A DNA stretch of 64,000 bases from Oscillospiraceae bacterium (GCA_004555865.1 SFJO01000018.1:1-64000); one strand, 5' to 3'; counted from the stretch's first letter, positions 51,475 to 61,578 are shown. Notes: generated by a model from the letters alone, not told the origin. Numbers and translations are program-made.

Positions 51475-51521
51475 ACTTGCTTTTGCTGTATCACAAGGCG
51501 TTTCGGCCGTGCTGCACTCCA

Positions 51522-53891
51522 TCAGGCACCCAACACCTGCTTGGCCACATCGGCGCTCGCTTTGGCATCCTTCACATAGAAGTCTGCCCCGATCTCCTTG
51601 GCATAATCCGGGGTCAGCACCGCGCCGCCCACCATGACCTTACAGGGCAGGCCTGCGGTGTGCAGTTGCTCGATGGTCTGAGCCATGCTGGGCAGCGTAG
51701 TGGTCATCAGTGCCGAAAGACCCACCAGCTGTGCCCCGGTGCTGCGCACGGTCTCCACCACCTTTTCCGGCGGCACATCGCGGCCCAGGTCCGTCACGTC
51801 ATAGCCGTAATTTTCCAAAATCACCTTCACGATGTTCTTGCCGATGTCGTGAATGTCGCCCTTCACCGTAGCCACCACGATTTTGCCGCGGCTCGGCCCT
51901 GCCTGCCCGGTTTGGGCAATGGCGTCCTTCACCACTTCAAAGGCGCTCTGGGCCGCGGCCGCTGCCTGAAGCAGCTGCGGCAGGAACAGTGTGCCCTTTT
52001 CAAAGCCTGCACCCACGCGGTCCAGCGCCGGAATCAGCACCTCATTCACCAACTCCAGGGGCTGCTTATTCTTGAGCATTTCCCGGGCGGCCTGAGCGGC
52101 TTCCGCTTTCAGGCCCTGCTCCACCGCCGTGCCCAGCTGGGGCACATGGGCCGAGGAAGCCGCCGGAGCAGCCGTGCGCCCGGCATACCGTGCGATGTAA
52201 TCGGTGCTCTGCTTATCCCGGTTGGTCAAAACGCGGAACGCCGAGACCGCCGCCATCATCTCCTCCAGATTCGGGTTGATGATGGGCAGATCCAGCCCGT
52301 GCATCATGGCAAGGGTCAAAAAGGCCGTGTTCAAATACGGGCGGCAGGGCAGGCCAAAGCTGATGTTGGAAACGCCCAGCACCGTGTGAACGCCCAGTTC
52401 TTCCTTGCAGATTTTCAGCGCACGGAGCGTCTCCATCACATCCTCCTGCTGGGCGCTGGCCGTCAGGGTCAGGCAGTCGATGTAAATATCCTCATTGGGA
52501 ATGCCTGCCGCCAAAGCCGCCTGCTGAATGCGCCGGGCCACCTCCACGCGCTGTTCGGCCTTCTTTGGGATGCCGTTCTCGTCCAGGGTCAAGCCGATCA
52601 CCGCTGCGCCGTACTTTTTGCAGAGCGGGAGGATCGCGTCCAGCACCTTCTGTTCGCCGTTTACCGAGTTCACGATGGGCTTGCCGTTGTACACGCGCAG
52701 GCCACGCTCCAGCGCTTCCGGCTTGGTGCTGTCCAGCTGCAGGGGCAGATCCACCACCGACTGAATGGCCTTCACTGCCATCTCCATCATGGCCGGCTCA
52801 TCCACGCCGGGCAGGCCCACGTTCACGTCCAGCACCTTGGCCCCGGCGTTCATCTGCTCCACCGCCTGGGTCAGGATGTAATCCATGTCGCCGTCCCGCA
52901 GTGCCTGCTGGAAGCGCTTTTTGCCGGTGGGGTTGATGCGTTCGCCCACAACGGTCACGTCGTTCACCTCAACCGGCTTCACCGGTGTGCACAGCCAGCT
53001 GCGCGGCGTTGCGCTGCGCACCGCCGGGGCTTCGCCCCCAAAGCTCTGCTTCAGCAGGCGGATGAACTCCGGCGTGGTGCCGCAGCAGCCGCCCAGCATG
53101 GAGATTCCCAGCTGCTTATAGGGCTGCATCTGGCGGCAATATTCCTCCGGCGTAATGTCGTAGCCGCTGCCGTCTGCCCGAGGCAGGCCTGCATTGGGCT
53201 TTACAAACACCGGGACCTCCGGCCGAGCCGCTTCGCACAGGGCTTTGGCCATGGGATAGATTTCCGCAGGGCCGAGCGAGCAGTTGATGCCCACGGCGTC
53301 TGCCCCAAGGCCCACCGCGGTGGCGGCAAAGCTCTCCACAGTGCAGCCGGTAAAGCTGCGGCCATTGGCCTCAAACGTCATGGAAACCATCACCGGCAGA
53401 CGGCTGTTTTCCTTTGCCGCCAGCAGCGCCGCCTTTACTTCGTAAAGGTCGGTCATGGTCTCCAATACAATCACGTCCGCCTTGTCGGCGCAGGCCCGCA
53501 TGATCTGCGCAAAGTACTCGTAGGCATCCTCAAACCGCAGGGTCCCGGCAGGCTCCAGGAGTTCGCCCAAGGGGCCCACATCCAGCGCCACAAGCGCCCC
53601 GGCAGGCTCAGCCGCCCTGCGTGCGCACTCCAGCGCCGCAGGCACCAGCTCTTCCACCGTATGGCCGGTTCCCTCCAGCTTTTTCGCCGAAGCGCCGAAG
53701 GTATTGGCATACACAATGTCGCTGCCCGCTTCAATGTAAGCGGCATGAATGGAGGTCAGCAGCTCCGGCCGGGTAATCGCCAGCAGCTCCGGCCGTTCTC
53801 CCAGCGGCAGCCCTGCCGCCTGAAGCATCGTGCCCATGCCGCCATCCAGAAAGACATACTGTTTCCGCTCAAAAATATCACGAATCTGCAC
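51522..53891 (-). CDS. metH: Cobalamin-dependent methionine synthase core, without reactivation domain
   Basis: 789 residues from GTG 53891 (GAGGA seven bases upstream). Domains in order are: homocysteine-binding (about 1-290; zinc Cys in NCSLG and GGCCGTTPEFI), pterin/methyltetrahydrofolate-binding (about 310-560; VGERINPTGKK), cobalamin cap, and B12-binding (about 670-789; DIHDIGKN with the cobalt-ligand His). The AdoMet reactivation domain is absent and is supplied as a separate gene upstream. Transfers methyl from methyltetrahydrofolate to homocysteine. Confidence 0.94.
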   Translation of the reverse strand: MQIRDIFERKQYVFLDGGMGTMLQAAGLPLGERPELLAITRPELLTSIHAAYIEAGSDIVYANTFGASAKKLEGTGHTVEELVPAALECARRAAEPAGALVALDVGPLGELLEPAGTLRFEDAYEYFAQIMRACADKADVIVLETMTDLYEVKAALLAAKENSRLPVMVSMTFEANGRSFTGCTVESFAATAVGLGADAVGINCSLGPAEIYPMAKALCEAARPEVPVFVKPNAGLPRADGSGYDITPEEYCRQMQPYKQLGISMLGGCCGTTPEFIRLLKQSFGGEAPAVRSATPRSWLCTPVKPVEVNDVTVVGERINPTGKKRFQQALRDGDMDYILTQAVEQMNAGAKVLDVNVGLPGVDEPAMMEMAVKAIQSVVDLPLQLDSTKPEALERGLRVYNGKPIVNSVNGEQKVLDAILPLCKKYGAAVIGLTLDENGIPKKAEQRVEVARRIQQAALAAGIPNEDIYIDCLTLTASAQQEDVMETLRALKICKEELGVHTVLGVSNISFGLPCRPYLNTAFLTLAMMHGLDLPIINPNLEEMMAAVSAFRVLTNRDKQSTDYIARYAGRTAAPAASSAHVPQLGTAVEQGLKAEAAQAAREMLKNKQPLELVNEVLIPALDRVGAGFEKGTLFLPQLLQAAAAAQSAFEVVKDAIAQTGQAGPSRGKIVVATVKGDIHDIGKNIVKVILENYGYDVTDLGRDVPPEKVVETVRSTGAQLVGLSALMTTTLPSMAQTIEQLHTAGLPCKVMVGGAVLTPDYAKEIGADFYVKDAKASADVAKQVLGA

Positions 53892-54540
53892 AGGTGGTTC
53901 CTCGTTTCCGATACCCGCAGGTATCCCTTAATACACAATGGCCACAGCCAGCCAACCGCCCCTTTACAGGGTGGTCCGCCACGCCCAAAGCGGCCGTTAC
54001 GCTCTTTCGCGGGGCCATCAGATAACTGGCGCTCACGCCAAGGCCAATGGCCCGCCCGGTATCCAGCACGCGGCACAGGTCCGCCTGAACCGGCAGCGGC
54101 CAGTTCCCGTAGCCAGGGGAATATCGGCCTGTCATATACCAATGCTCTTTGGCCAGCTGGCTGCGGATGTGCGCTTCCAGCAAATCCGCCATTTGGTCCA
54201 CCAGCACACTGGCCGCCGCGTCTGCCGCCGTTGCAAGGGCAACATCGGTTGCACTGTACCGGCGCAGAAGGCGCTCAACTTCGGCCCCCAGCGTAACCGC
54301 CATCAGCACCAGCCGGCTGCAGCCCTCCAGATGGCGGGCAATGTCCCCCTCATCCAGCAGCAGCGACGCCGGTGCCTGCTCGCGGGGCAGAATGCGCCAT
54401 ACGCCCCGGGGCTGGGCCGCCGCCAGCAAATCCGCCTCGCAGCGGTCCAGCAGATCATCCGCCGCCGGGCTGTTTTCCGGGCAGGCCAGATACCGGTAGA
54501 TTTCCTTTCGGCGCAGGGCGGAAGGCTTTTCCAGCTGCAT
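53878..54540 (-). CDS. Methionine synthase reactivation domain protein
   Basis: 220 residues from ATG 54540. It carries hallmarks of the stand-alone activation domain of MetH: the RYSPGYGNWPL motif that binds AdoMet, APRKSVTAALGV and a cysteine end (CGHCVLRDTCGYRKRG). It should remethylate oxidised cob(II)alamin on the MetH core using AdoMet and an electron donor. It overlaps metH by 14 bases and follows metF by four bases, so the three proteins are translated together. Confidence 0.85.
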   Translation of the reverse strand: MQLEKPSALRRKEIYRYLACPENSPAADDLLDRCEADLLAAAQPRGVWRILPREQAPASLLLDEGDIARHLEGCSRLVLMAVTLGAEVERLLRRYSATDVALATAADAAASVLVDQMADLLEAHIRSQLAKEHWYMTGRYSPGYGNWPLPVQADLCRVLDTGRAIGLGVSASYLMAPRKSVTAALGVADHPVKGRLAGCGHCVLRDTCGYRKRGTTCADS

Positions 54541-54544
54541 CGGC

Positions 54545-55420
54545 TCAGTTCTCCGCCGGCAGCAGATCCCGAATGCCGTCGTACACCTTAGCGGCAACCG
54601 TGGGATTGTTCATCACATACAGATGTACGCCGTCTGCACCGCCCTCGATCAGGTCACGTATCTGCTCCACGGCATATTCGATGCCCGCCTCAAACAGGCT
54701 GGCCTCGTCATCCTGCCAACGGCTGATCATTTTGGTAAACTTGGGAGGCAGGCTGGCGCTGGAAAGCGACACCGTGCGCTCCACCTGCTGCTTCTTCACA
54801 ATGGGCATCACACCGGCGGAAACCGGCAGGTCCACACCGGTCCGGCGTGCCACATTCAGGAAGCGGTAATAATGCAGGTTGTCAAAGAACAGCTGCGTGA
54901 TCAGGTGGCTGACCCCTGCCTCCTGCTTCAGGCGCAGGTTGGCCACGTCTTCGGCCAGAGTCGCACTCTCCACGTGGCCCTCGGGATAGCAGGCACCGGA
55001 AAGTCCGAAGCTGCCGTAATTGGCCCGGATGAATGCGGCCAGGTCACTGGCATGGGCAAAGCTCTTGCTCTCCGGGCGCAGCGGGCTGCGATCGCCGCGC
55101 AGGGTCAGGATGTTCTGCACCCCGGCCGCAAACAACTCGTCCAGCACCGGGCGAATGGTATCCTGCTCATTGCCCATGCAGATCAGATGCGCCAGCGGCT
55201 CCACGCCCAGTTCGTTCTTCAAAAAGGACGCCAGCTCGCAGGTGGATACGCCGCCCGCCGAACCGCCGGCACCGTAGGTCACACTCACGAAGTCCGGCTT
55301 CAGCTGGGCCATCTGCCGCAGAGAGGCCTGCAGCTTTTCATAGCCCACCGTCTGCTTCGGGGGGAATACTTCCATGGAGAACACACAGGGCTTCTGCGCA
55401 AACAACTGGCGAATGTACAT
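54545..55420 (-). CDS. metF: Methylenetetrahydrofolate reductase
   Basis: 291 residues of the MTHFR TIM-barrel family: SMEVFPPKQ, SVTYGAGGS, LTLRGDR, YPEGH and LITQLFFDN. It reduces 5,10-methylene-THF to 5-methyl-THF, the methyl donor for the metH product. It is the first gene in the metF-reactivase-metH operon. Start ATG 55420 with GAGGAG upstream. No SAM riboswitch fits in the short leader. Confidence 0.95.
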   Translation of the reverse strand: MYIRQLFAQKPCVFSMEVFPPKQTVGYEKLQASLRQMAQLKPDFVSVTYGAGGSAGGVSTCELASFLKNELGVEPLAHLICMGNEQDTIRPVLDELFAAGVQNILTLRGDRSPLRPESKSFAHASDLAAFIRANYGSFGLSGACYPEGHVESATLAEDVANLRLKQEAGVSHLITQLFFDNLHYYRFLNVARRTGVDLPVSAGVMPIVKKQQVERTVSLSSASLPPKFTKMISRWQDDEASLFEAGIEYAVEQIRDLIEGGADGVHLYVMNNPTVAAKVYDGIRDLLPAEN

Positions 55421-55504
55421 ACGTTCGACTCCTCATCATTTATTTTTCTGACGGTTCTGGCCTGCGCCTCACGCGGGCCGACCATGATTTTGCTTCACTT
55501 CACC

Positions 55505-55533
55505 ATCATACAGTATCCGGGCGAATAAGTCTA
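55505..55533 (-). promoter_or_regulatory. Promoter candidate of metF-metH
   Basis: Minus strand TAGACT (55528-55533), 17-base spacer, TATGAT (55505-55510), about 75 bases before the metF ATG. Confidence 0.5.
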
Positions 55534-55591
55534 CCCGTTTACTAGGGATATTCCCCCGGATGCTCCGGCCTTCACCGCGCACAATCGGGCG

Positions 55592-56602
55592 TCAAGCCGC
55601 CTCGTCGGCGCCACTCACCCAGGTGTTCAGGCTTTGTCCGTCGGCCGCAGGCGCCACCAGAAGAATTCCCTGCTCGTCCGTGCGCAGGATCTGCGCCCCC
55701 AGCATCTGAAACCGCGCCATGGGGCCCTGGTGCGGGTGGCCGTAATCGTTGTCTTTTCCGCAGCTGATCAGCACCACCTTGGGCATTACCTGCGCCAGGA
55801 ACTCCGACGTATTCGAGGTATCCGACCCGTGGTGTGCAGCCTTGAACACATCCGCCCGCAGATATTCACCGCTTGCCAGCAGCGCCTGTTCCACTTCCTT
55901 TTCGCCATCGCCGGTGTCCAGGAAGGAAAGCCCCGGCCCATCGAATCGCAGCGCCGGCGAAAGCTGGTTCAGATTGTCCTTGGTCTCAACGCCCGCGCCG
56001 ATCACTTCCAGTGTGCTGCTGCCGAACGTATACCGGTCGCCCACCTGGGCAACTTCCATGGGGATGTCCATCTCCTGGGCCTTGCGCAGCAGCTTTTCAT
56101 AGGAAAACGAGGCGACCTTCTTGCACAGTTTGGAATTGGGCAGCAGCATCTCCTCCACCGGCACCTCATCCAGCAGGCGGCTTGCCCCGCCGATGTGATC
56201 CGCATGGGGATGGGTCAGAACCAGAAGCTCCAGCTTCTCCACCCCGAGCCGGCCCAGCGCTGCAATCATTTCATCGGCGCTGGAGGAAGTGCCCGTATCA
56301 ATCAGCGCATAATGCCCGCTGTCGCCGATCAGCACCGCATCCCCCTGCCCCACATCCAGAGCGCACACAAACGGCCCGCTCTCCGGCAGTGCAATGCCGG
56401 AAGCCGGGGCCAGATCGGTCTGGTCCAACACTCCGTTCAGCCAGTCCTCCGGTGTTCCGAATGGAAGGTCCACGCCGGTGTCCATCGCCGGCCAGAAAAT
56501 CGAAATCAGCACCAGCGCCGTGAGGATGCCGCCGATCAGATTGCGAATGGTTTTCAGCGTTTTTTGCGCTTTGCGCTTGTATTTCTTGAACGATCTTGCC
56601 AT
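55592..56602 (-). CDS. MBL-fold hydrolase, ComEC C-terminal-like, membrane-anchored
   Basis: 336 residues. One membrane segment near the N-terminus (about 22-40) is followed by a metallo-beta-lactamase domain with DVGQGDAVLI, THPHADHIGG, DTGDGE and AAHHGSDTSN. It is like the extracellular hydrolase part of ComEC/Rec2, but without the channel. It probably acts outside the cytoplasmic membrane on nucleic acid or phosphoesters; the substrate is unknown. Its ATG lies 49 bases inside the 3' end of the ygiQ-type gene. Confidence 0.85.
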   Translation of the reverse strand: MARSFKKYKRKAQKTLKTIRNLIGGILTALVLISIFWPAMDTGVDLPFGTPEDWLNGVLDQTDLAPASGIALPESGPFVCALDVGQGDAVLIGDSGHYALIDTGTSSSADEMIAALGRLGVEKLELLVLTHPHADHIGGASRLLDEVPVEEMLLPNSKLCKKVASFSYEKLLRKAQEMDIPMEVAQVGDRYTFGSSTLEVIGAGVETKDNLNQLSPALRFDGPGLSFLDTGDGEKEVEQALLASGEYLRADVFKAAHHGSDTSNTSEFLAQVMPKVVLISCGKDNDYGHPHQGPMARFQMLGAQILRTDEQGILLVAPAADGQSLNTWVSGADEAA

Positions 56603-58533
56603 TTTTCCGTCCGATCATTTCCTTGTCTTGTACCGGCGGCCGCCTTTGCCGTGCGGCTCTTTCCAGGGCGGGAATTGGGCACCAGCCGCTGGGGCTGCAT
56701 TGCCTCCGTGCGCAGCTGCGGCCGTTTTGCGTGGGCCTGCCGGGCCGCGGCCGGCACCAGCTGCGGAATCAGATCTTCCCGATGCGTCAGCTTCAGCGCT
56801 TTGACCACGCGGGCAGCATTTTTCGGCTCATAGTACTGCAAAAGCGCCCGCTGCATTGCCTTGCCCTCCGCCGTCTTTTCCACAAACACCGGCTTCAGGG
56901 TGTACGGGTCCAGCTCCGTGTAGAACATACAGGTAGAAACCGTGCCCGGCGTGGGGTAAAAGTCCTGAACCTGCTCCGGCTTCATCCGGTTTTTGTGCAG
57001 ATACTCCGCCAGAATGACAGCATCCTTCAGCGTACTGCCCGGATGGCTGCTCATCAGATACGGCACCAGATACTGCTTTTTGCCCGCCTGTTTGGTCAGT
57101 TCATAAAAACGGGCCTTGAACTTATCAAATACCTCAATGGGCGGCTTGCCCATATAGGCCAGCGTATTGGGGGCGCAGTGCTCCGGCGCAACCTTCAGCT
57201 GGCCGGAAATATGGTATTTCACCAGTTCTTTAAAGAAGGTCTCATCCTTATCCAAAATCAGATAATCGTAGCGAATGCCGCTGCGAATGAACACCTTCTT
57301 CACGCCGGGAATGGCCCGCAGCCGCCGAAGGATCGAGAGATAATCGCTGTGATCCACAATCAGATGCGGGCAGGGGGACGGTGCCAGGCATTTTTTGCCG
57401 CCCTGGCACATGCCACGGGTCATCTGCTCTTTGCAGCTGATGACCCGGAAGTTTGCGGTGGGACCGCCCACATCGTGGATGTACCCCTTAAATCCGGGGG
57501 AAGCGGCAATGCGCTCGCCCTCTTCCACAATGCTGTCGGCACTGCGGCTGGTCACCCGCCGCCCCTGGTGAAGGGCAATGGCGCAGAAATTGCAGCCGCC
57601 GTAGCAGCCGCGGTTCTGCATGATGGAAAACTCCACCTCTTCCAGGCCGGGCACACCGCCCACTGCGTCGTAGCTGGGATGGGAACGGCGGGTAAACGGC
57701 AGGTCAAACACTTTGTCCAGCTCCAGCCGGTTCAGGGGCTTTGCGGGCGGATTCTGCACCAGATACCGCTCCCGCTGCTTCTGCACCACCGGCTGCCCGG
57801 TCACACTGTCCTGCTGGTCCATCTGGATGCGGCAGGCCTTGGCGTAGGCCACCTTGTCGGTGCTCACCCGGGCAAACCCGGCGCATTCCACATAGCGGGC
57901 GGGCAGCCCGGCAAAGTCCGTCATGTAGCAGGTACCCGGCAGGTCGGTGATGGTGGAAATGCTCTCCCCGGCCGCCAGCCGGTTGGCAATGGCCACCGCC
58001 TGCCGCTCGCCCATGCCAAAGCTGACCAGATCCGCGCCGGAATCCTCCACAATGCTGGGCAGCACCGTGTCCATCCAGTAATCGTAATGGGCAAACCGCC
58101 GCAGCGAAGCCTCCAACCCGCCCAAAATTACCGGGCAGTCCGGATAGGCCTCCTTGGCCAGATGGGTGTACACGGTGGCGCAGCGGTCCGGCCGTTTTCC
58201 GGGCTTTCCGCCGGGGGTATACTCATCCACCGAGCGGGGCTGCTTGGCCACCGTATAGCGCGCTACCATACTGTCCACATTGCCGCCGCCGATCATAAAG
58301 GCATACTTGGGGCGGCCGTATTCTTTGAAGCTCTCACAGGTGGTGAAATCCGGCTGGCTGATGTAGCCCACCCGATAGCCCTCTGCCTCCAGCACACGGC
58401 CGATGATGGCCGGGCCAAAGCTGGGATGATCCACATAGGCGTCACCGATCACCAGCACAAAATCCAGCTGATCCCAGCCGCGGGCCTCCATATCCGCCCG
58501 GCCCAGGGGCAGAAACTCATGATACAATTCCAT
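56554..58533 (-). CDS. YgiQ-family radical SAM protein
   Basis: 659 residues from ATG 58533 (AAAGGAG upstream; an upstream ATG at 58560 lacks a site). The N-terminal domain resembles B12-binding folds. The radical SAM motif is CYGGCNFC, with KVAPEHC and SSHPGSTLKDA further on, as in the UPF0313/YgiQ family. Biochemical function is not known for the family. A basic, low-complexity C-terminal tail of about 50 residues overlaps the next gene. It follows ftsK by 23 bases. Confidence 0.9.
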   Translation of the reverse strand: MELYHEFLPLGRADMEARGWDQLDFVLVIGDAYVDHPSFGPAIIGRVLEAEGYRVGYISQPDFTTCESFKEYGRPKYAFMIGGGNVDSMVARYTVAKQPRSVDEYTPGGKPGKRPDRCATVYTHLAKEAYPDCPVILGGLEASLRRFAHYDYWMDTVLPSIVEDSGADLVSFGMGERQAVAIANRLAAGESISTITDLPGTCYMTDFAGLPARYVECAGFARVSTDKVAYAKACRIQMDQQDSVTGQPVVQKQRERYLVQNPPAKPLNRLELDKVFDLPFTRRSHPSYDAVGGVPGLEEVEFSIMQNRGCYGGCNFCAIALHQGRRVTSRSADSIVEEGERIAASPGFKGYIHDVGGPTANFRVISCKEQMTRGMCQGGKKCLAPSPCPHLIVDHSDYLSILRRLRAIPGVKKVFIRSGIRYDYLILDKDETFFKELVKYHISGQLKVAPEHCAPNTLAYMGKPPIEVFDKFKARFYELTKQAGKKQYLVPYLMSSHPGSTLKDAVILAEYLHKNRMKPEQVQDFYPTPGTVSTCMFYTELDPYTLKPVFVEKTAEGKAMQRALLQYYEPKNAARVVKALKLTHREDLIPQLVPAAARQAHAKRPQLRTEAMQPQRLVPNSRPGKSRTAKAAAGTRQGNDRTEKWQDRSRNTSAKRKKR

Positions 58534-58556
58534 TGGCTGCTCCTTTGTTTTCCGGC

Positions 58557-61223
58557 TCAAATCTCTTCCGGCACCGGGTTCTCAGCCCGCGCACACATCT
58601 CCAGCCACTGGGTGCGGCTAATGAGCACCTGCCGGGGCTTGGCCCCTTCATACGGCCCAATGATGTGCATCTGTTCCATCTCGTCCATAATGCGGGCCGC
58701 CCGCGCATAGCCCAGCTTGCAGCGCCGCTGCAGCAGGCTGGTGGAGGCCTGCCCAGCGTCAATAACCACTTCCACGGCATTTTTCAGCATGGGGTCGTGG
58801 CCACCGCCCTCGCCGTCGCCGTCGCCGCTGTCGCTGCTCTTTTCCTGCGCGGCGCACTTTTCCATCTGGGCGATCATTTCTTCGTTGTACTGGGCGCTGT
58901 TGTCCTTCTTGATGTAGTTCAGTACGGCGGTAATCTCTTCGTCCTCCACCAGCGTACCCTGCACGCGCACCGGTTTGGAAGCACCCACCGGCATGAACAG
59001 CATATCGCCCTTGCCCAGCAGCTTTTCAGCCCCGGCGCCATCCAGAATGGTACGGCTGTCCACCTGGCTGGCAACGGCAAAGGCAATTCGGCTGGGGATG
59101 TTGGCCTTGATCAGGCCGGTAATCACGTCCACGCTGGGGCGCTGGGTAGCCACAATCAGATGCATCCCCGCCGCACGCGCCTTTTGGGCAATGCGGCAGA
59201 TGTAGTCCTCAACCTCTTTGCCCGCCACCATCATCAGGTCCGCCAGCTCGTCGATCACAATGGCAATGTAGGGCAGCTTTTCCATCTCGGGGTTGTCCTG
59301 CGCCATTTTGTTGAAGCTCTTAATGTCGCGCACGCCGGTTTCGGCAAACAGGTGGTACCGCCGTTCCATCTCGGCCACGGCACTGCCCAAAGCCCCCGCC
59401 GCCTTGCGCGGTTCGGTCACTACCGGCATCAACAGGTGGGGAATGCCGTTGTATTCCGCCAATTCCACAACCTTGGGATCAATCAGAATCAGCTTGACTT
59501 CCTCCGGCGAGGCCCGATACAAAAAGCTGATGATGATGCTGTTCACACAAACCGACTTACCGCTGCCGGTGCTGCCTGCAATCAGCAAATGGGGCATTTT
59601 GCACAGGTCCGCCACCTGCGGCATACCGGCAATGTCCTTGCCCAGGGCCAGCGTCAGCGGCGAAGCCGCCCGCTGGAATGCGCTGGATTCCAGAATCCCC
59701 CGAATGCCCACGCCGGATTTCACCTTGTTCGGCACCTCAATGCCGACCGCGGGCTTGCCGGGGATGGGCGCTTCAATGCGCACCCCTGCGGCAGCCAGAT
59801 TCAGGGCAATGTCATCCGCCAGATTGGTGATGCGGCTGATCTTTACGCCGGCCAGGGGCTGCACTTCATAGCGGGTCACCGTGGGGCCGCGGCTGATATC
59901 CAGCACCCGGGTTTTCACGCCGAAGCTCTCCAGCGTGCTCACCAGAGTGGCTGCGGTGCGTTTCAGTTCCTCTTCCACCGCCGTATCGTCCGTATGGGCC
60001 ACCGGCTTCAGCAGGCCCATGGGGGGCAGGTGATACTCCGGCGCGGTCGGTTCTTCGTCGCCGTTTTTGTCATCCGGCAGCACCGCACCGGTGTCCTGTT
60101 GGGTTTTTGCGGTAGGCTCTACTGCCTGCCGGATCAAATGCGCCAGCTCATTCGGCGTGGCGGGTTCTGCTTCCGGCTCCGCAGGGCTCACCGAAACGGG
60201 TGTGGAGAAGTCCTCCTGAGGCTCGGGGTCTGCGGCCTGCGCAGCTTCGCCGCTCCGGGCTGCCTTCTCGCCGTCGTCCGGCTCATCGACCGTGCCGGTA
60301 TCCGGCTGCAAATCCAGCAGGCTGCCGCCGCGGCCGAACAGCTCTTCCAACTCCGGCCGTTCTGGGTCCTCCGGCTCTTCATGGCGGGGCGGAAACATTC
60401 CAAATGTACCGCCCGGGCCCACCAGCGGTTCATCGGTTTGAGGCGTCTCGTCCAGATTGGTGTCGCTCTCCGGGTCCGGGCCAAGGTCAATATCCACCTG
60501 CGCTTTCCGGCGGTGAATGGGGATAACCGAGCGAATCAGCGGCTCAGGAGCCTCTTCCTCCTCGGCTTCCTCATAGTCGCCCTCCGCCTCCCGGGCGGCA
60601 CGGCGTTCGGCCAGTTCTTCTCCCAGCTCTGCCTTTCGCACAGCCAGCCATTCCGCAGCGCTCTGCCACAGGTCCGCCGGGCCGATTCCCGTAAACAGCA
60701 TGACTCCCGCGGCAAACAGCACCGCCAAAATGATGTTGGCCGCCGGCCGCCCGCACAGCATCAGCAGGGTTCCGCCCAGAATCATACCCAGTACGCCGCC
60801 GCTGAATAGAGAGGTCTGCCCTGTACTGTACAGTGCCTGCACCGCCTGTGCCAAGTCCATTCCGGCAATGTCCACGTTTGAAAACACCGTCAGCGTACCG
60901 CACAAGGTAATGAACAGCACCATGGTTTTTAGAATATCGTCCCAAATGGTGGTGTTCAGCACCAATAGCACGGCCCAGTATACCACAAACAGCCCCAGTG
61001 CATAGCCGCACGGGCCAAAGATTCCCATCAATGCGCCGCGGGCTGCAAGCCAGGGGGCACTTCCGTCCTTCACGAAGGCCAGTGCGGCCAGAAGGGCACC
61101 CACCACAAACAGAACCACACTGAGCTTCCGGCGCGTGTCGCGCACTTCCTGTTCCCGGTGCTTTTCCGCCGCGCTTTTGCGCTTGGCGGTGCTCTTTCCG
61201 TTTGAACGTTTTTGTGTGGCCAT
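58557..61223 (-). CDS. ftsK: DNA translocase FtsK/SpoIIIE
   Basis: 888 residues from ATG 61223, chosen because AGGGAG is six bases upstream; the frame extends to 61427 without a site. About four membrane segments lie in the first 180 residues. A long acidic Pro/Glu linker (about 190-390) follows, then the RecA-like motor with GSTGSGKSVCVNS, LILIDPKVVELA and SRIAFAVASQVDSRTILD. The C-terminal gamma winged-helix domain that reads orientation motifs is present. It moves chromosomal DNA through the septum. It heads the ftsK-ygiQ-MBL operon. Confidence 0.95.
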   Translation of the reverse strand: MATQKRSNGKSTAKRKSAAEKHREQEVRDTRRKLSVVLFVVGALLAALAFVKDGSAPWLAARGALMGIFGPCGYALGLFVVYWAVLLVLNTTIWDDILKTMVLFITLCGTLTVFSNVDIAGMDLAQAVQALYSTGQTSLFSGGVLGMILGGTLLMLCGRPAANIILAVLFAAGVMLFTGIGPADLWQSAAEWLAVRKAELGEELAERRAAREAEGDYEEAEEEEAPEPLIRSVIPIHRRKAQVDIDLGPDPESDTNLDETPQTDEPLVGPGGTFGMFPPRHEEPEDPERPELEELFGRGGSLLDLQPDTGTVDEPDDGEKAARSGEAAQAADPEPQEDFSTPVSVSPAEPEAEPATPNELAHLIRQAVEPTAKTQQDTGAVLPDDKNGDEEPTAPEYHLPPMGLLKPVAHTDDTAVEEELKRTAATLVSTLESFGVKTRVLDISRGPTVTRYEVQPLAGVKISRITNLADDIALNLAAAGVRIEAPIPGKPAVGIEVPNKVKSGVGIRGILESSAFQRAASPLTLALGKDIAGMPQVADLCKMPHLLIAGSTGSGKSVCVNSIIISFLYRASPEEVKLILIDPKVVELAEYNGIPHLLMPVVTEPRKAAGALGSAVAEMERRYHLFAETGVRDIKSFNKMAQDNPEMEKLPYIAIVIDELADLMMVAGKEVEDYICRIAQKARAAGMHLIVATQRPSVDVITGLIKANIPSRIAFAVASQVDSRTILDGAGAEKLLGKGDMLFMPVGASKPVRVQGTLVEDEEITAVLNYIKKDNSAQYNEEMIAQMEKCAAQEKSSDSGDGDGEGGGHDPMLKNAVEVVIDAGQASTSLLQRRCKLGYARAARIMDEMEQMHIIGPYEGAKPRQVLISRTQWLEMCARAENPVPEEI

Positions 61224-61314
61224 TTTCATCTCCCTATAAGTCCAAGCGCAATGCCGCAAACCCGGCTCTTGGGCCGCGGTTTCAAACAACGCGCACAAAT
61301 CGTGATACTGTTTT

Positions 61315-61344
61315 ATTGTAACACCAAACAGACAATTTTTACAA
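61315..61344 (-). promoter_or_regulatory. Promoter of ftsK
   Basis: Minus strand TTGTAA (61339-61344), 18-base spacer, TACAAT (61315-61320) with a TGn extension. It lies about 90 bases upstream of the chosen ftsK start, inside the longer reading frame, and so supports the shorter protein. Confidence 0.7.
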
Positions 61345-61578
61345 GGCCTTTCCCCTGTGGTTTTTCGCATTCGAGTTTCCCGGCTCAGCCGCCCCTTGTT
61401 GGGGCCGGTTTCGGTCCGTCTGTGCATAGTTTCCGTGTGCAGGTTCCAGCTTTCAGCCGGGTTTCTGTGCCTTCCCTAAGTATAGGCCAGCTTCTCCGCG
61501 GAGGCTTTCCCGCTCATACCCTTATATGATTGACGCTGCTATACAATCAGCTGAATTCCATTTCCTGCATAATTTTGC

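Noticed and set aside
55421..55505. Possible SAM riboswitch before metF
   Set aside because: The leader is under 90 bases and lacks the multi-helix core of SAM riboswitches.
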